DNA of 64,000 bases. Origin: Boudabousia liubingyangii (lineage in GTDB: Bacteria; Actinomycetota; Actinomycetes; Actinomycetales; Actinomycetaceae). The stretch covers positions 372,001 to 436,000 of the forward strand of contig NZ_MQSU01000002.1 of the NCBI RefSeq assembly GCF_001907245.1, written 5' to 3'. The notes under the pieces are model-generated. The model ran no database searches, had not been told where the DNA came from, and saw only the letters and a list, made by a program, of their open reading frames with translations. Made by a program: the position numbers and the translations under genes. This document shows, piece after piece, positions 54,636-63,594 of this stretch; the stretch's first letter is position 1; every line of letters begins with the position of its first letter.

Positions 54636-55259
54636 TTATTTTCCTTTCGGTGCGACGGCACCAGTTCTACGCAGCTTCGCTTGTGCTGCCGCCCATTGGG
54701 CCTGTGCGGGGGTTAGTTGTTTGCGGGATGAGACTTTACCGGATAGGGACACAGTAAAGTCTTCGTCAGCGGTTGCACCTAGGATGCCGGAGCCGCGCCA
54801 GGCCTGACAGATTGCGATTGCGAGGGCGTCGGCGGCATCGGCTGGTTTTGGCGGAGCGGATAGTTTTAAGATTCGCTGCACCATGGCCTGCACCTGCGCT
54901 TTGCCCGCTTTACCGTTACCGGTGACAGCAGCTTTTACTTCCGAGGGGGTATGTACCGCTAGTGGTAGTCCAGCTTCTCCTAGAGTGGCCATCGCGGTTC
55001 CCATCACCATCATGGTGGTGGTTACCGACTGGAGGTTATCTTGTACGAATACTCGTTCAATAGCCGCCATGTCCGGTTTTTGTTCGGCGATCACTTCGTT
55101 TAGACCCCGCATAATATCGCGAAGTCGAAAATGCGTGGCTTGTGAAGTGTCTGAGCGAATTACGCCGACAAAGACTAACCGGGCTTGCCGGGCAGCATCA
55201 ACATCAATTACGCCAACGCCGCACCGAGTCAAGCCCGGGTCAATCCCAAGAATTCGCAT
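54636..55259 (-). CDS. ruvC: Crossover junction endonuclease RuvC
   Basis: Holliday junction resolvase, 207 residues. Acidic residues are seen in MRILGIDPGLTRCGVGVID, AAIERVFVQDN and PADAADALAIAIC. A C-terminal extension of about 35 residues (KQLTPAQAQWAAAQAKLRR) goes beyond the E. coli length and is frequent in Actinobacteria. It follows yebC by 5 bases. Confidence 0.96.
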   Translation of the reverse strand: MRILGIDPGLTRCGVGVIDVDAARQARLVFVGVIRSDTSQATHFRLRDIMRGLNEVIAEQKPDMAAIERVFVQDNLQSVTTTMMVMGTAMATLGEAGLPLAVHTPSEVKAAVTGNGKAGKAQVQAMVQRILKLSAPPKPADAADALAIAICQAWRGSGILGATADEDFTVSLSGKVSSRKQLTPAQAQWAAAQAKLRRTGAVAPKGK

Positions 55260-55264
55260 TTATT

Positions 55265-56023
55265 TCAGTCGTTTTCCAACTCAGCTAGGACTTCGTCACT
55301 GACTGACAGGTTGGTGTAAACGTTCTGAACGTCGTCAGAATCTTCGAGTGCGTCGATCAGCTTACCGACCTTGCGCATTCCATCTGCGTCTAGTTCTACG
55401 GTGGTGGCGGGTAGCCACTGAACTTCGGCGGAGTCGTAGTCGATTCCGGCGGCCTGAAGTGCCTTACGAACCTCAACCACGTCGGTGGCGGCCGAGATGA
55501 TTTCGAACATTTCGCCCTGGTCGTTAACTTCGTCAGCACCAGCTTCTAGCACTGCCTCAAAGAGGGTGTCTTCGTCTACGCCTTCGGTCTTTGCTACCTG
55601 GACTACCCCGAAGCGGCTGAATAGGTAGGCAACGGAACCCGGGTCGGCTAGGTTGCCACCGTTACGGGAGAAGGCAACGCGCACTTCGGAGGCTGCACGG
55701 TTGCGGTTATCGGTTAGACATTCAACGAAGAATGCTACACCGTTGGGTCCGTAGCCTTCGTAGGTAATGTTCTGCCAGTCGGCGCCGCCAGCTTCAGCGC
55801 CAGAGCCACGCTTGACTGCGCGATCGATGTTGTCGGCGGGAACCGAGTTCTTCTTTGCCTTCTGGATGGCATCGTATAGGGTCGGGTTACCAGCCGGGTC
55901 TCCCCCACCAGTACGTGCAGCAACTTCGATGTTCTTAATCAAACGTGCGAAGAGCTTTCCGCGCTTGGCGTCAATGGCGGCCTTCTTGTGTTTGGTGGTC
56001 GCCCACTTAGAGTGTCCCGACAT
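55265..56023 (-). CDS. yebC: YebC/PmpR family (TACO1-like) protein
   Basis: A 252-residue protein of the YebC family, described as a transcriptional regulator and, more recently, as a translation factor for hard-to-translate sequences. It starts [20 protein letters not shown], the family signature, with [11 protein letters not shown] and [19 protein letters not shown]-type residues. It heads the yebC-ruvC-ruvA-ruvB operon, the common order. Confidence 0.95.
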   Translation of the reverse strand: MSGHSKWATTKHKKAAIDAKRGKLFARLIKNIEVAARTGGGDPAGNPTLYDAIQKAKKNSVPADNIDRAVKRGSGAEAGGADWQNITYEGYGPNGVAFFVECLTDNRNRAASEVRVAFSRNGGNLADPGSVAYLFSRFGVVQVAKTEGVDEDTLFEAVLEAGADEVNDQGEMFEIISAATDVVEVRKALQAAGIDYDSAEVQWLPATTVELDADGMRKVGKLIDALEDSDDVQNVYTNLSVSDEVLAELEND

Positions 56024-56119
56024 GTTTCCTCCTGAAATTTATTTTTACGCTATCGGTCAGTTTAACCGATTACTTGCTTATTAAGGGTAGATTTCGCGTT
56101 CGGTCGTAAATCCCGAGTG

Positions 56120-58030
56120 CTAGTTCCTCACACCATCCGTCATAGATAGTAGCTGGAATAGATTCTCTGGCACGATTTCACCGCCGGCGGCATCCCAGGC
56201 TCGGAGTTCTTCTCGACTCCACCAACGCGGCTGATAGTTGGTAGCCGCTTCTTGTGCGGTCCAGTGCTGAGTCGTAATCTCTGGTAGGAACCCTAGATTG
56301 ATTCGGAAGTAGCGTTCATGCTGCCAGAACTGGTATCCGTTGAAATCGAACCAGATACGAGCGGAAGTAATCTCACTACTGACTGCCTCACGAGGAACCT
56401 TGATACCGGTTTCTTCCCATAGCTCGCGAATAACTTCACCGGCCAGATCGTTGGGGTTTTCAATCCCGCCACCAACCAGATAGAGCCAAGTCCGCTCGCG
56501 GGCTAGCTGGTCGAATCCGTGCATCATGAGAACTTCTCCGTTGGGCCCACATACTAGTGTGCGAACGCATTCGCGGTCCCCGGGTTGTGCTGGAACCGGA
56601 CCGGATGCCGGGAGCAGGCGTGCGGCCGGGCGGTAAGGCATGAACGTAACCGGGGCGCTGGGGCGCGGTAGTTCGTTTTGAGCCAGTCGGGCCAAAGTGA
56701 ACTCCGGGACAGCCTGCTCGGGACGGAAGACGTTCTGAATCTCTTGGGGAGCGACTTTTGCCGGTGCTGGTCCGCCAAGTGCCATGGTTCCTTGTGCCTG
56801 GGGCTGGAACACAGGCTGTCCAGTTTGAGGCATTAGCGCATCCGTCAAGAAAAGCTGTCGTTCGTTACTAATAATGCGGTAGCGGTGCACTTCCCAGCTG
56901 CCAATCTTCGTGGCAGCTACCTGGGAGCGACGAACTTTTAGCTGGGATAACGCTAGTGCTGAGAGGTCTCGCTGCAATGCACGCATCTTACGGCGGTAGC
57001 CTGAGCCCATGGTTGCAGCCCATTTGAGGGTGTCCCGTCGGCTTCGGGTGGTGCTCATGAAGTTACGTTCTTCAGGCAGGATGTAACCGCGCTCTAGAAG
57101 AATATCCAGACCCTTTTGAATGCTCTTGGTCTGACGCAGGTTAACGAAGGCTAAAAGTCCAGCCCAGAGTAGGTAAAGCGGAAAAACAGAAATGACCAGA
57201 TTAGCTAGTGCCCCACCATAGCTTTCACCATGAAGATTCGAGGCAATATTATTAAAGAGAGAGTGCGCCAACATGGCGGAAATAAGCCCAATGGCACTAA
57301 CTAGAGTTGCTAGTCCCTTGGTTCGCGCCCTTGTTACACCCCAGGCAATACCTAGACCAGTCAACGAGGTGAACATGGAGTGCGAAAATGGGGTAAGTAA
57401 GCCGCGTCCGATAAAACTAGCTGTTAAGTTATCGGCCCTCGAAAAATAGAGTACGTCCTCGACAACGGCGAAGCCTAGCCCGATCATGGCTCCATAGATC
57501 ATCCCGTCATGGGGCGAAGATAGATTACGACGGGCAAAAACTACAATGAGAATGAGGCCAACGGCCTTAATAAATTCCTCGTTGATTGGGGCGCCAATAA
57601 CCGCTGAATAGTAAGAGATTTCAGGCCCTGAGTAGCCCTGCCGATAGAGTGAATAGCTATAGCCATCATTTAAGATCAAAGCAACCCAAATAGCAATGCC
57701 AGCGCCCCATAGGAATGCTGCCGTTAGCATTAGCCATGGTTCGGGCTCCAACCGATCCAAATATAGAATCGTACTACCAACAATAAGTGCAGGAATAGAA
57801 GCTAACAGGATGGGGGCGACCCCATGATTAACTATTCCCTGAAAGCTAGAGAGGGTGGCAATAAAAGCGATCACTGCTAGACCACCGCCTAAGACAACTA
57901 GTGTTGCCACTGCCTGCTCGGCAATCGGTTTGTATTCAGCTACTGGTTTTTGCGGGATGCTGCGTGGATAGGTATGAGTCATGTACATTGACTCGTCCAT
58001 ATTTACAGCGGGCGTTGCATATGTACTCAT
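56120..58030 (-). CDS. PrsW-like intramembrane metalloprotease fused to a C-terminal Nudix domain
   Basis: A 636-residue two-part protein. The ATG at 58030 overlaps the HIT gene stop (ATGA) and has GGGAG 5 bases upstream; an ATG four codons earlier is possible. Residues about 30-300 form a polytopic membrane domain with the PrsW motifs INEEFIKAVGL, FAVVEDVLYF and two histidine helices, PFSHSMFTSLTGLG and AMLAHSLFNN. A soluble linker of about 200 residues, rich in Pro/Ala/Gln, follows. From about residue 495 a Nudix domain appears: CGPNGEVLMMHGFD and the box ending RELWEETGI. The first Glu of the Nudix box (GX5E) is Asn, the REUXEEXGU part is intact. Membrane-tethered nucleotide hydrolysis and regulated proteolysis in one chain is unusual. 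Substrates unknown. Confidence 0.88.
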   Translation of the reverse strand: MSTYATPAVNMDESMYMTHTYPRSIPQKPVAEYKPIAEQAVATLVVLGGGLAVIAFIATLSSFQGIVNHGVAPILLASIPALIVGSTILYLDRLEPEPWLMLTAAFLWGAGIAIWVALILNDGYSYSLYRQGYSGPEISYYSAVIGAPINEEFIKAVGLILIVVFARRNLSSPHDGMIYGAMIGLGFAVVEDVLYFSRADNLTASFIGRGLLTPFSHSMFTSLTGLGIAWGVTRARTKGLATLVSAIGLISAMLAHSLFNNIASNLHGESYGGALANLVISVFPLYLLWAGLLAFVNLRQTKSIQKGLDILLERGYILPEERNFMSTTRSRRDTLKWAATMGSGYRRKMRALQRDLSALALSQLKVRRSQVAATKIGSWEVHRYRIISNERQLFLTDALMPQTGQPVFQPQAQGTMALGGPAPAKVAPQEIQNVFRPEQAVPEFTLARLAQNELPRPSAPVTFMPYRPAARLLPASGPVPAQPGDRECVRTLVCGPNGEVLMMHGFDQLARERTWLYLVGGGIENPNDLAGEVIRELWEETGIKVPREAVSSEITSARIWFDFNGYQFWQHERYFRINLGFLPEITTQHWTAQEAATNYQPRWWSREELRAWDAAGGEIVPENLFQLLSMTDGVRN

Positions 58031-58563
58031 ACGGTCTCCCATACGTTTACTAGGATTTGGCGTTGGTTTTCAAGAAGTTGAGGGATCGCTTTAGTTTGGG
58101 CGATTATGGGGAAGAAGTTAGCGTCTCCTGCCCAGCGAGGCACAATATGTTGGTGTAGGTGGGCCGCGACTCCCGCCCCAGCCACACTCCCCTGGTTCAT
58201 TCCTAGATTGTGCCCCTGACAGCCGGTAGCTTTGGCCAGAACCTTCATCGCATGCGCGGTGATTTCGCCGAATTCGTGTCGTTCGGATTCAGTTAAATCG
58301 GTATAGAGGGGAATATGACGCTTCGGAAGTACCAAAATATGTCCCGAGTTATAGGGAAATAGGTTCATTACTACGAAGCAGGCGTCGCCGCGAAAAACGA
58401 TCAGCCCCTCTTCATCACTCAGCTTTTGCGCATCACAGAAGGGGCAACCGTCGGAAGAGGAGTCTTGCGGTTTGTGATCTCCTTCGATGTATGCCATGCG
58501 GTGCGGGGTCCACAGACGCTGGAAAGCATCTGGGACCCCTGGAAGCTCGTTAGCTTCAATCAT
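58027..58563 (-). CDS. HIT-family nucleotide hydrolase/phosphorylase
   Basis: A 178-residue histidine-triad protein. The N-terminal [14 protein letters not shown] and zinc pair CPFC match the actinobacterial Ap4A phosphorylase-like group (Rv2613c, next to thrS). The catalytic triad is [10 protein letters not shown], and [17 protein letters not shown] is the nucleotide-binding strand. It overlaps both thrS (before) and the PrsW-Nudix gene (after) by ATGA, so all three are translated together. Ap4A is a side product of aminoacyl-tRNA synthetases, which fits the thrS neighbour. Confidence 0.93.
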   Translation of the reverse strand: MIEANELPGVPDAFQRLWTPHRMAYIEGDHKPQDSSSDGCPFCDAQKLSDEEGLIVFRGDACFVVMNLFPYNSGHILVLPKRHIPLYTDLTESERHEFGEITAHAMKVLAKATGCQGHNLGMNQGSVAGAGVAAHLHQHIVPRWAGDANFFPIIAQTKAIPQLLENQRQILVNVWETV

Positions 58564-60548
58564 GCATCTACGCCTTCAGGTAGGCAATCGTCGTTGCGTC
58601 GGCTTTCGATGGCAGCCACGATGCGGTCCACAGCTTCCGCTACCGGAACCTGGTTTTCTTGGTAACCACCGCGGTAGCGGAAGGAAACTGCGCCGGCGTC
58701 AACATCATCCCCACCGGCGATCAGGGTGAAGGGAATCTTGTCCTTGGTGGCATTACGGATCTTCTTACCAAAACGATCGTCGCTTAGATCGACTTCGGCT
58801 CGAACACCACGGGCGCGCAGCTGGTTGCAGACATCCTTGCAGTAGTCATCGAATGCTTCTGCAACCGGCACTAGGCGAACCTGTTCCGGTGCTAGCCATG
58901 CTGGGAAAGCGCCGGCGTAGTGTTCGACTAGGATTCCGAAGAAGCGTTCAATCGAACCGAACTTGGCGGCGTGAATCATGACCGGACGCTGATGGGTGCC
59001 GTCTGGTGCGGTGTATTCAAGGCCGAAGCGTTCGGGCTGGTTAAAGTCGTACTGAATCGTCGACATCTGCCAGGTACGTCCCAAAGCATCCTTGGCTTGA
59101 ATGGAAATCTTGGGGCCATAGAAAGCTGCGCCACCCGGATCCGGTACCCATTCGAGTCCGGATTCTTCAGCACACTGACGAAGAATATTGGTGGCATTCT
59201 CCCACTGTTCATCAGTACCGATAAACTTGTCTTTCTTCTTTCCATCCTCATCGCGAGTCGAAAGTTCGAGGTAGTAATCATGCAAGCCAAAATCGCTCAG
59301 GAGTTTGGTAATAAATCCTAGCAAGTGCTTGATTTCAGCCGGAGCTTGCTCAGGCATTACATAGCAGTGCGAATCGTCCTGCGTAATCATGCGGACGCGA
59401 GTTAGGCCCTGAAGTACGCCTGATTTTTCGTTACGGTACACGGTGCCGAACTCAAACAGTCGCAGGGGAAGCTCACGGTAAGAGCGTCCTCGGGAGCGGA
59501 AGATGAGATTGTGCATGGGGCAGTTCATGGCCTTCAGGTAGTACTGCTGGCCATCGTCGTCCATGGGTGGGAACATGCCGTCTGCGTAGTACGGCAGGTG
59601 CCCTGAAGTATGGAATAGGTCTTCCTTTGAAATATGCGGCGTGGCCACGTATTGGAAGCCATTTTCGATGTGGGCCTGACGGACGTAATCTTCCATTACT
59701 CGGCGAATAATTCCGCCCTTGGGGTGGAAAACGGGCAGACCAGCACCGAGTTCCTCAGGGAAGCTAAAGAGGTCTAGCTCGGCACCTAGCTTACGGTGGT
59801 CACGCTTTGCCGCTTCAGCAAGGCGCTCTTGATAAGCGACCAGTTCTTCCTTAGTCGGCCAAGCGGTACCGTAAATACGCTGCAACTGGTCATTCGCTTG
59901 GTCACCCTTCCAGTAGGCTGAAGAGAACTTGGTCAGGGCAAAACCGTTACCAATTAGCTTCGTGGAAGGTAGGTGCGGGCCACGACAAAGATCGGTCCAG
60001 ATGCAGTTGCCATCGCGGTCCACGTTGTCGTACATGGTTAGGCCGCCGGCGCCAACTTCAACGCTAGCCCCTTCTGCCCCGTTGCCTTTCGTGGTGACCA
60101 ATTCCAGCTTATAAGGCTGGTTAGCTAGTTCAACGCGCGCGTCTTCCTCGGAAATATCGCGGCGCACAAAACGCTGATTGGACTTAATAATCCGCTTCAT
60201 GCGCTTTTCAATTTCTTTAAGCAGTTCGGGGGTGACGGCCTCGATATTGCCAAAGTCATAGTAGAAACCGTCCGTAATGAACGGGCCAATACCAAGGTTG
60301 ACATCCGGGAAAATATCCTGCACTGCCTGTGCCATTACGTGGGTGCAGGAGTGACGCAAAATGTTAAGGCCGTCTTCGGAGCTGATTAGAACCGGCTCAA
60401 CGGTAGTACCCGCGTTAACGGTTCGAGAGAGATCTAAGAGTTCTCCCGCAACCCGCATTGCAACCACTTCTCGGTTGTCACCGAAAAGATCAAAACCGGT
60501 TGCTTCACTCTGGGCAACTACAGCTGCTAGTTCGTTTGAGTCCGCCAT
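58560..60548 (-). CDS. thrS: Threonyl-tRNA synthetase
   Basis: Class II synthetase, 662 residues. The ATG was chosen because GGAAGGA lies just upstream; earlier in-frame starts would add an unrelated peptide. The N-terminal TGS-like and editing domains have [17 protein letters not shown] and the catalytic domain contains [20 protein letters not shown]. Motif 2 lies around [18 protein letters not shown] with the DDSHCYV zinc histidine. The C-terminal anticodon domain starts near residue 560. No T-box leader was seen. It is the first gene of thrS-HIT-PrsW/Nudix. Confidence 0.96.
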   Translation of the reverse strand: MADSNELAAVVAQSEATGFDLFGDNREVVAMRVAGELLDLSRTVNAGTTVEPVLISSEDGLNILRHSCTHVMAQAVQDIFPDVNLGIGPFITDGFYYDFGNIEAVTPELLKEIEKRMKRIIKSNQRFVRRDISEEDARVELANQPYKLELVTTKGNGAEGASVEVGAGGLTMYDNVDRDGNCIWTDLCRGPHLPSTKLIGNGFALTKFSSAYWKGDQANDQLQRIYGTAWPTKEELVAYQERLAEAAKRDHRKLGAELDLFSFPEELGAGLPVFHPKGGIIRRVMEDYVRQAHIENGFQYVATPHISKEDLFHTSGHLPYYADGMFPPMDDDGQQYYLKAMNCPMHNLIFRSRGRSYRELPLRLFEFGTVYRNEKSGVLQGLTRVRMITQDDSHCYVMPEQAPAEIKHLLGFITKLLSDFGLHDYYLELSTRDEDGKKKDKFIGTDEQWENATNILRQCAEESGLEWVPDPGGAAFYGPKISIQAKDALGRTWQMSTIQYDFNQPERFGLEYTAPDGTHQRPVMIHAAKFGSIERFFGILVEHYAGAFPAWLAPEQVRLVPVAEAFDDYCKDVCNQLRARGVRAEVDLSDDRFGKKIRNATKDKIPFTLIAGGDDVDAGAVSFRYRGGYQENQVPVAEAVDRIVAAIESRRNDDCLPEGVDA

Positions 60549-60604
60549 GACGGTCCTTCCATTTTTGGGCATGAATAATCGCTTCACATTTTAACCGTTT
60601 AAAC

Positions 60605-60643
60605 ACAAAAATGCCCCGCGTCTACGTAAGTATCCACAGGGCA
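60605..60643 (-). terminator. Intrinsic terminator of the tRNA cluster
   Basis: On the minus strand TGCCCTGTG pairs with CGCGGGGCA (two G-U pairs), with a possible inner TAC/GTA pair, and is followed by TTTTTGTGTTT. It ends the tRNA transcript ahead of thrS. Confidence 0.75.
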
Positions 60644-60668
60644 AAATATTAAAGAATTCACATATTGG

Positions 60669-60739
60669 AGGTGGGTACGGGATTCGAACCCGTGTATACG
60701 GCTTTGCAGGCCGCTGCCTCGCCTCTCGGCCAACCCACC
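60669..60739 (-). tRNA. tRNA-Cys (anticodon GCA)
   Basis: Acceptor GGTGGGT/ACCCACC. The anticodon loop CTGCAAA reads GCA. The discriminator is U, as expected for tRNA-Cys, and a CCA follows in the DNA (60666-60668), unlike the other tRNAs of the cluster. Confidence 0.95.
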
Positions 60740-60773
60740 GGAAGAACCAGCAGGAGACTTCCTGGCGATTCCA

Positions 60774-60861
60774 GAGCGGATGACGGGACTCGAACCCGCG
60801 ACCCTCACCTTGGCAAGGTGATGCTCTACCAACTGAGCCACATCCGCAATATTCAATTTGT
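60774..60861. repeat. 88-bp direct repeat (unit A) containing tRNA-Gly
   Basis: Exactly repeated at 60992-61079. The unit holds the whole tRNA-Gly gene plus 14 bases beyond its 5' end (AATATTCAATTTGT on the plus strand), evidence of a recent local duplication. Confidence 0.9.
60775..60847 (-). tRNA. tRNA-Gly (anticodon GCC), copy 1
   Basis: Acceptor GCGGATG/CATCCGC. The anticodon stem TCACC/GGTGA holds the loop TTGCCAA. Discriminator U. Identical to the second copy at 60993-61065. Confidence 0.96.
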
Positions 60862-60919
60862 ACCCTCTTGGGCACTTCCAAAGCCGAAGCTTCAGAAAAC
60901 ATCAGTTAAACCGATGTAG

Positions 60920-60991
60920 TGGGCGATACTGGGATCGAACCAGTGACCTCTTCCGTGTCAGGGAAGCGCGCTCCCGCTGCGCCAATCGCCC
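60920..60991 (-). tRNA. tRNA-Val (anticodon GAC)
   Basis: Acceptor GGGCGAT/ATCGCCC. The anticodon stem CTTCC/GGAAG holds the loop CTGACAC. Discriminator A. It begins 1 base after the neighbouring tRNA-Gly copy 2 ends. Confidence 0.95.
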
Positions 60992-61079
60992 GAGCGGATG
61001 ACGGGACTCGAACCCGCGACCCTCACCTTGGCAAGGTGATGCTCTACCAACTGAGCCACATCCGCAATATTCAATTTGT
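60992..61079. repeat. 88-bp direct repeat (unit B) containing tRNA-Gly
   Basis: Second copy of the unit at 60774-60861, with no visible difference. Confidence 0.9.
60993..61065 (-). tRNA. tRNA-Gly (anticodon GCC), copy 2
   Basis: Same sequence and structure as copy 1. It is separated from tRNA-Val(GAC) by a single base, so the two must be cut from a common precursor. Confidence 0.96.
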
Positions 61080-61160
61080 GCGCTAGAGAAACGAAAAATC
61101 ATTTCTTTCGGCAACAGCAGACTACTATAGCACATACCTGCCGAAATGTTGCTAGCGCAG

Positions 61161-61232
61161 TGGGCGATACTGGGATCGAACCAGTGACCTCTTCCGTGTG
61201 AAGGAAGCGCGCTACCCCTGCGCCAATCGCCC
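61161..61232 (-). tRNA. tRNA-Val (anticodon CAC)
   Basis: Nearly the same body as tRNA-Val(GAC), but the anticodon loop reads TTCACAC and the D loop differs slightly. Discriminator A. First gene of the tRNA cluster in the direction of transcription. Confidence 0.95.
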
Positions 61233-61380
61233 TAGCAGGTAGATAGTGTAGACGTAAAACCAATAAATCTGCAACTTTTAAAACGGCTTTTTGTCTAAAA
61301 AACCCGCATAATTTTTGTGATGAAAACCAAATCTGTTTTCTCCCTCCGCTCGCTTGTAGGCCGAGTCCCGAAAGATTCAC

Positions 61381-61392
61381 TACAATAAGGTT
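61381..61392 (+). promoter_or_regulatory. Predicted -10 element for a leaderless glgX transcript
   Basis: TACAAT (61381-61386) ends 6 bases before the glgX ATG. The start would be at or next to the ATG. A TTGTAG 21 bases upstream is too far for a good -35. AAGG is only 2 bases from the ATG, too close for a normal ribosome binding site. Confidence 0.45.
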
Positions 61393-63513
61393 ATGGAAAT
61401 TTGGCCTGGAAAACCCTACCCGCTAGGAGCCAACTACGATGGCTCAGGGACGAACTTTGCACTCTATTCATCGGTAGCTACCGCGGTAGAACTGTGTTTG
61501 CTAGATGATGAACTAAACGAAACCCGGATCCCTTTGACCGAGGTCGACGCCTCCGTTTGGCACGCTTATCTTCCGGGATTACGCCCTGGACAGCGTTATG
61601 GATTCCGCGTTTACGGCCCCTTCGACCCAGCACAGGGACATCGTTGCGATCCTTCAAAGCTCTTGCTTGATCCCTATGCTCGCGCCGTCTGTGGCCAGAT
61701 TGATGATGATCCTGCGCTCTTCTCATATAGTTTCGATAATCCAGAAGAACGCAATCAGGCGGATTCTAAAGATCACACGATGCACGCGGTAGTGGTCAAT
61801 CCGTACTTCGATTGGGGTCATGATCGCCCCCCGGGTCATGAATATCATGAAAGTGTTATCTATGAAGCTCATGTTAAGGGCCTAACCCAAACTAACCCTG
61901 ATATCCCTGAGGAACTTCGTGGCACCTACGCAGCGATTGCTCACCCGGCAACCATCGAATATCTAAAAGAACTGGGTATTACCGCTATCGAGCTTATGCC
62001 TTGCCACCAGTTTGTGAAAGACCAGCACTTGATTGCTCAAGGCCTGACAAACTACTGGGGTTATAACACGATTGGTTTCTTCGCTCCGCAGAACACCTAT
62101 GGTTCTGGAAAGACTCCGGGCTCTGAAGTTGCCGAGTTTAAAGCTATGGTCAAGGCACTCCACGATGCCGATATTGAAGTAATCATGGACGTGGTCTACA
62201 ACCACACTGCAGAGGGCAACCACCTCGGTCCAACCATCAGCTTCCGCGGCATCGATAATGCTGCCTACTACCGTCTGGTTGATCAGGACCGTGCTCACTA
62301 CTTCGACACTACCGGTACTGGTAACTCCCTACTCATGCGCTCTCCGGCAGTGCTCCAGCTAATCATGGATTCGCTACGCTACTGGGTTGAAGAGATGCAC
62401 GTCGATGGTTTCCGTTTCGACTTGGCCTCTACTCTGGCTCGTCAGTTCCATGAAGTAGATAAGCTTTCTGCCTTCTTCGACTTGATCCACCAGGATCCGA
62501 TCGTGAGCCAGGTTAAGCTCATTGCCGAGCCTTGGGATATTGGCGACGGTGGTTACCAGGTTGGCGGGTTCCCCCCGCTGTGGACCGAATGGAACGGTAA
62601 GTATCGCGACACTGTTCGTGACTTCTGGCGCGGCGAATTCTCTACCCTGCCAGAGTTTGCTTCGCGCTTTACCGGCTCTGCCGATCTCTATGAGACCTCT
62701 GGCCGTCTACCGGTAGCCTCGATTAACTTCGTGACTGCGCATGACGGTTTCACCATGCATGACTTGGTTTCCTACAACCACAAGCACAACGATGCCAATG
62801 GTGAGGGGAATGCGGACGGCGAATCCCACAACCGGTCTTGGAACTGCGGTACGGAAGGCCCCACTGAGGACCAAGCAATCCTCGCTCTGCGCCAGCAGCA
62901 GCACCGCAACTTCCTGGCAACTCTTATGCTTTCTCAGGGCGTCCCGATGCTCGCCCATGGTGACGAATACGGTCGCACCCAGTCCGGTAATAACAATGTT
63001 TATTGCCAGGACAATGAGCTCTCTTGGATGGCTTGGGATCGTAGCGAAAGCGAACTATCCTTGTTGGATTTCACCAAGCGGCTGATTCATTTACGTCGCT
63101 CCCACCCGGTATTCCGACGCCGTCGCTTCTTTAAGGGTGCAGCTTCCCGAGGTGGCGAATCGGACTGGCGTGAGATCGAGTGGTTTAATCCCTCAGGCGA
63201 GCACATGCGTGAAGATGAGTGGCAGCAGGCTTACGCCCGTGCGCTGATGATCTTCCTCAATGGCCACGCCATCACTGAGGTTGACGCCTATGGTCGCGCG
63301 GTTGAAGACGATTCTTTCCTACTGCTGTTTAACGCAGCTTCGGAACCGGTTGATTTCACGCTGCCGGATCGCTCAGTTTCTGATTCTTGGCGCGTAGTGC
63401 TCAATACTACGGATGATTCAGACGATTCTGTCCACGTGGAGGGATCGACTGTCACGCTTCCGGCGCATTCGACTGTTGTCCTTGTCGAAGTTGCCAACAC
63501 GGAATCTGAATAA
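61393..63513 (+). CDS. glgX: Glycogen debranching enzyme GlgX
   Basis: Hydrolyses alpha-1,6 branches of limit dextrins during glycogen breakdown. It has 706 residues. An N-terminal CBM48 domain (PGKPYPLGANYDGSGTNFAL) is followed by the GH13 barrel with VIMDVVYNHTAEGN, the nucleophile Asp in VDGFRFDLAS, the acid Glu in LIAEPWDIGDGGY, and VTAHDGFTMHDLVSYN. The C-terminal beta domain ends near residue 700. It is a single-gene unit between the tRNA cluster and a strong terminator. Confidence 0.96.
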   Translation: MEIWPGKPYPLGANYDGSGTNFALYSSVATAVELCLLDDELNETRIPLTEVDASVWHAYLPGLRPGQRYGFRVYGPFDPAQGHRCDPSKLLLDPYARAVCGQIDDDPALFSYSFDNPEERNQADSKDHTMHAVVVNPYFDWGHDRPPGHEYHESVIYEAHVKGLTQTNPDIPEELRGTYAAIAHPATIEYLKELGITAIELMPCHQFVKDQHLIAQGLTNYWGYNTIGFFAPQNTYGSGKTPGSEVAEFKAMVKALHDADIEVIMDVVYNHTAEGNHLGPTISFRGIDNAAYYRLVDQDRAHYFDTTGTGNSLLMRSPAVLQLIMDSLRYWVEEMHVDGFRFDLASTLARQFHEVDKLSAFFDLIHQDPIVSQVKLIAEPWDIGDGGYQVGGFPPLWTEWNGKYRDTVRDFWRGEFSTLPEFASRFTGSADLYETSGRLPVASINFVTAHDGFTMHDLVSYNHKHNDANGEGNADGESHNRSWNCGTEGPTEDQAILALRQQQHRNFLATLMLSQGVPMLAHGDEYGRTQSGNNNVYCQDNELSWMAWDRSESELSLLDFTKRLIHLRRSHPVFRRRRFFKGAASRGGESDWREIEWFNPSGEHMREDEWQQAYARALMIFLNGHAITEVDAYGRAVEDDSFLLLFNAASEPVDFTLPDRSVSDSWRVVLNTTDDSDDSVHVEGSTVTLPAHSTVVLVEVANTESE

Positions 63514-63522
63514 GTTCTAGCT

Positions 63523-63566
63523 AATTAGGTGGGGGCTCCGATTGATTTCGGAGCCCCCACCTAATT
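63523..63566. terminator. Bidirectional hairpin between glgX and the ATP-grasp gene
   Basis: A perfect 19-base stem (AATTAGGTGGGGGCTCCGA with its complement) around TTGATT lies between the converging genes. AATT at the stem base gives short U stretches on both sides, so it can serve both transcripts. Confidence 0.85.
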
Positions 63567-63594
63567 GCTATTTACAAGGTTTTCCAGAACTACT

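Noticed and set aside
60549-60668. T-box leader before thrS
   Set aside because: No T-box sequence or specifier hairpin is present; the space holds a terminator and a short leader.
60591-60902. Open frames of 70-100 codons across the tRNA genes
   Set aside because: They are chance translations of tRNA sequence.
60600-61240. Attachment site or integrated element at the tRNA cluster
   Set aside because: No integrase or other mobile gene is nearby; the repeat is explained by tandem tRNA duplication.
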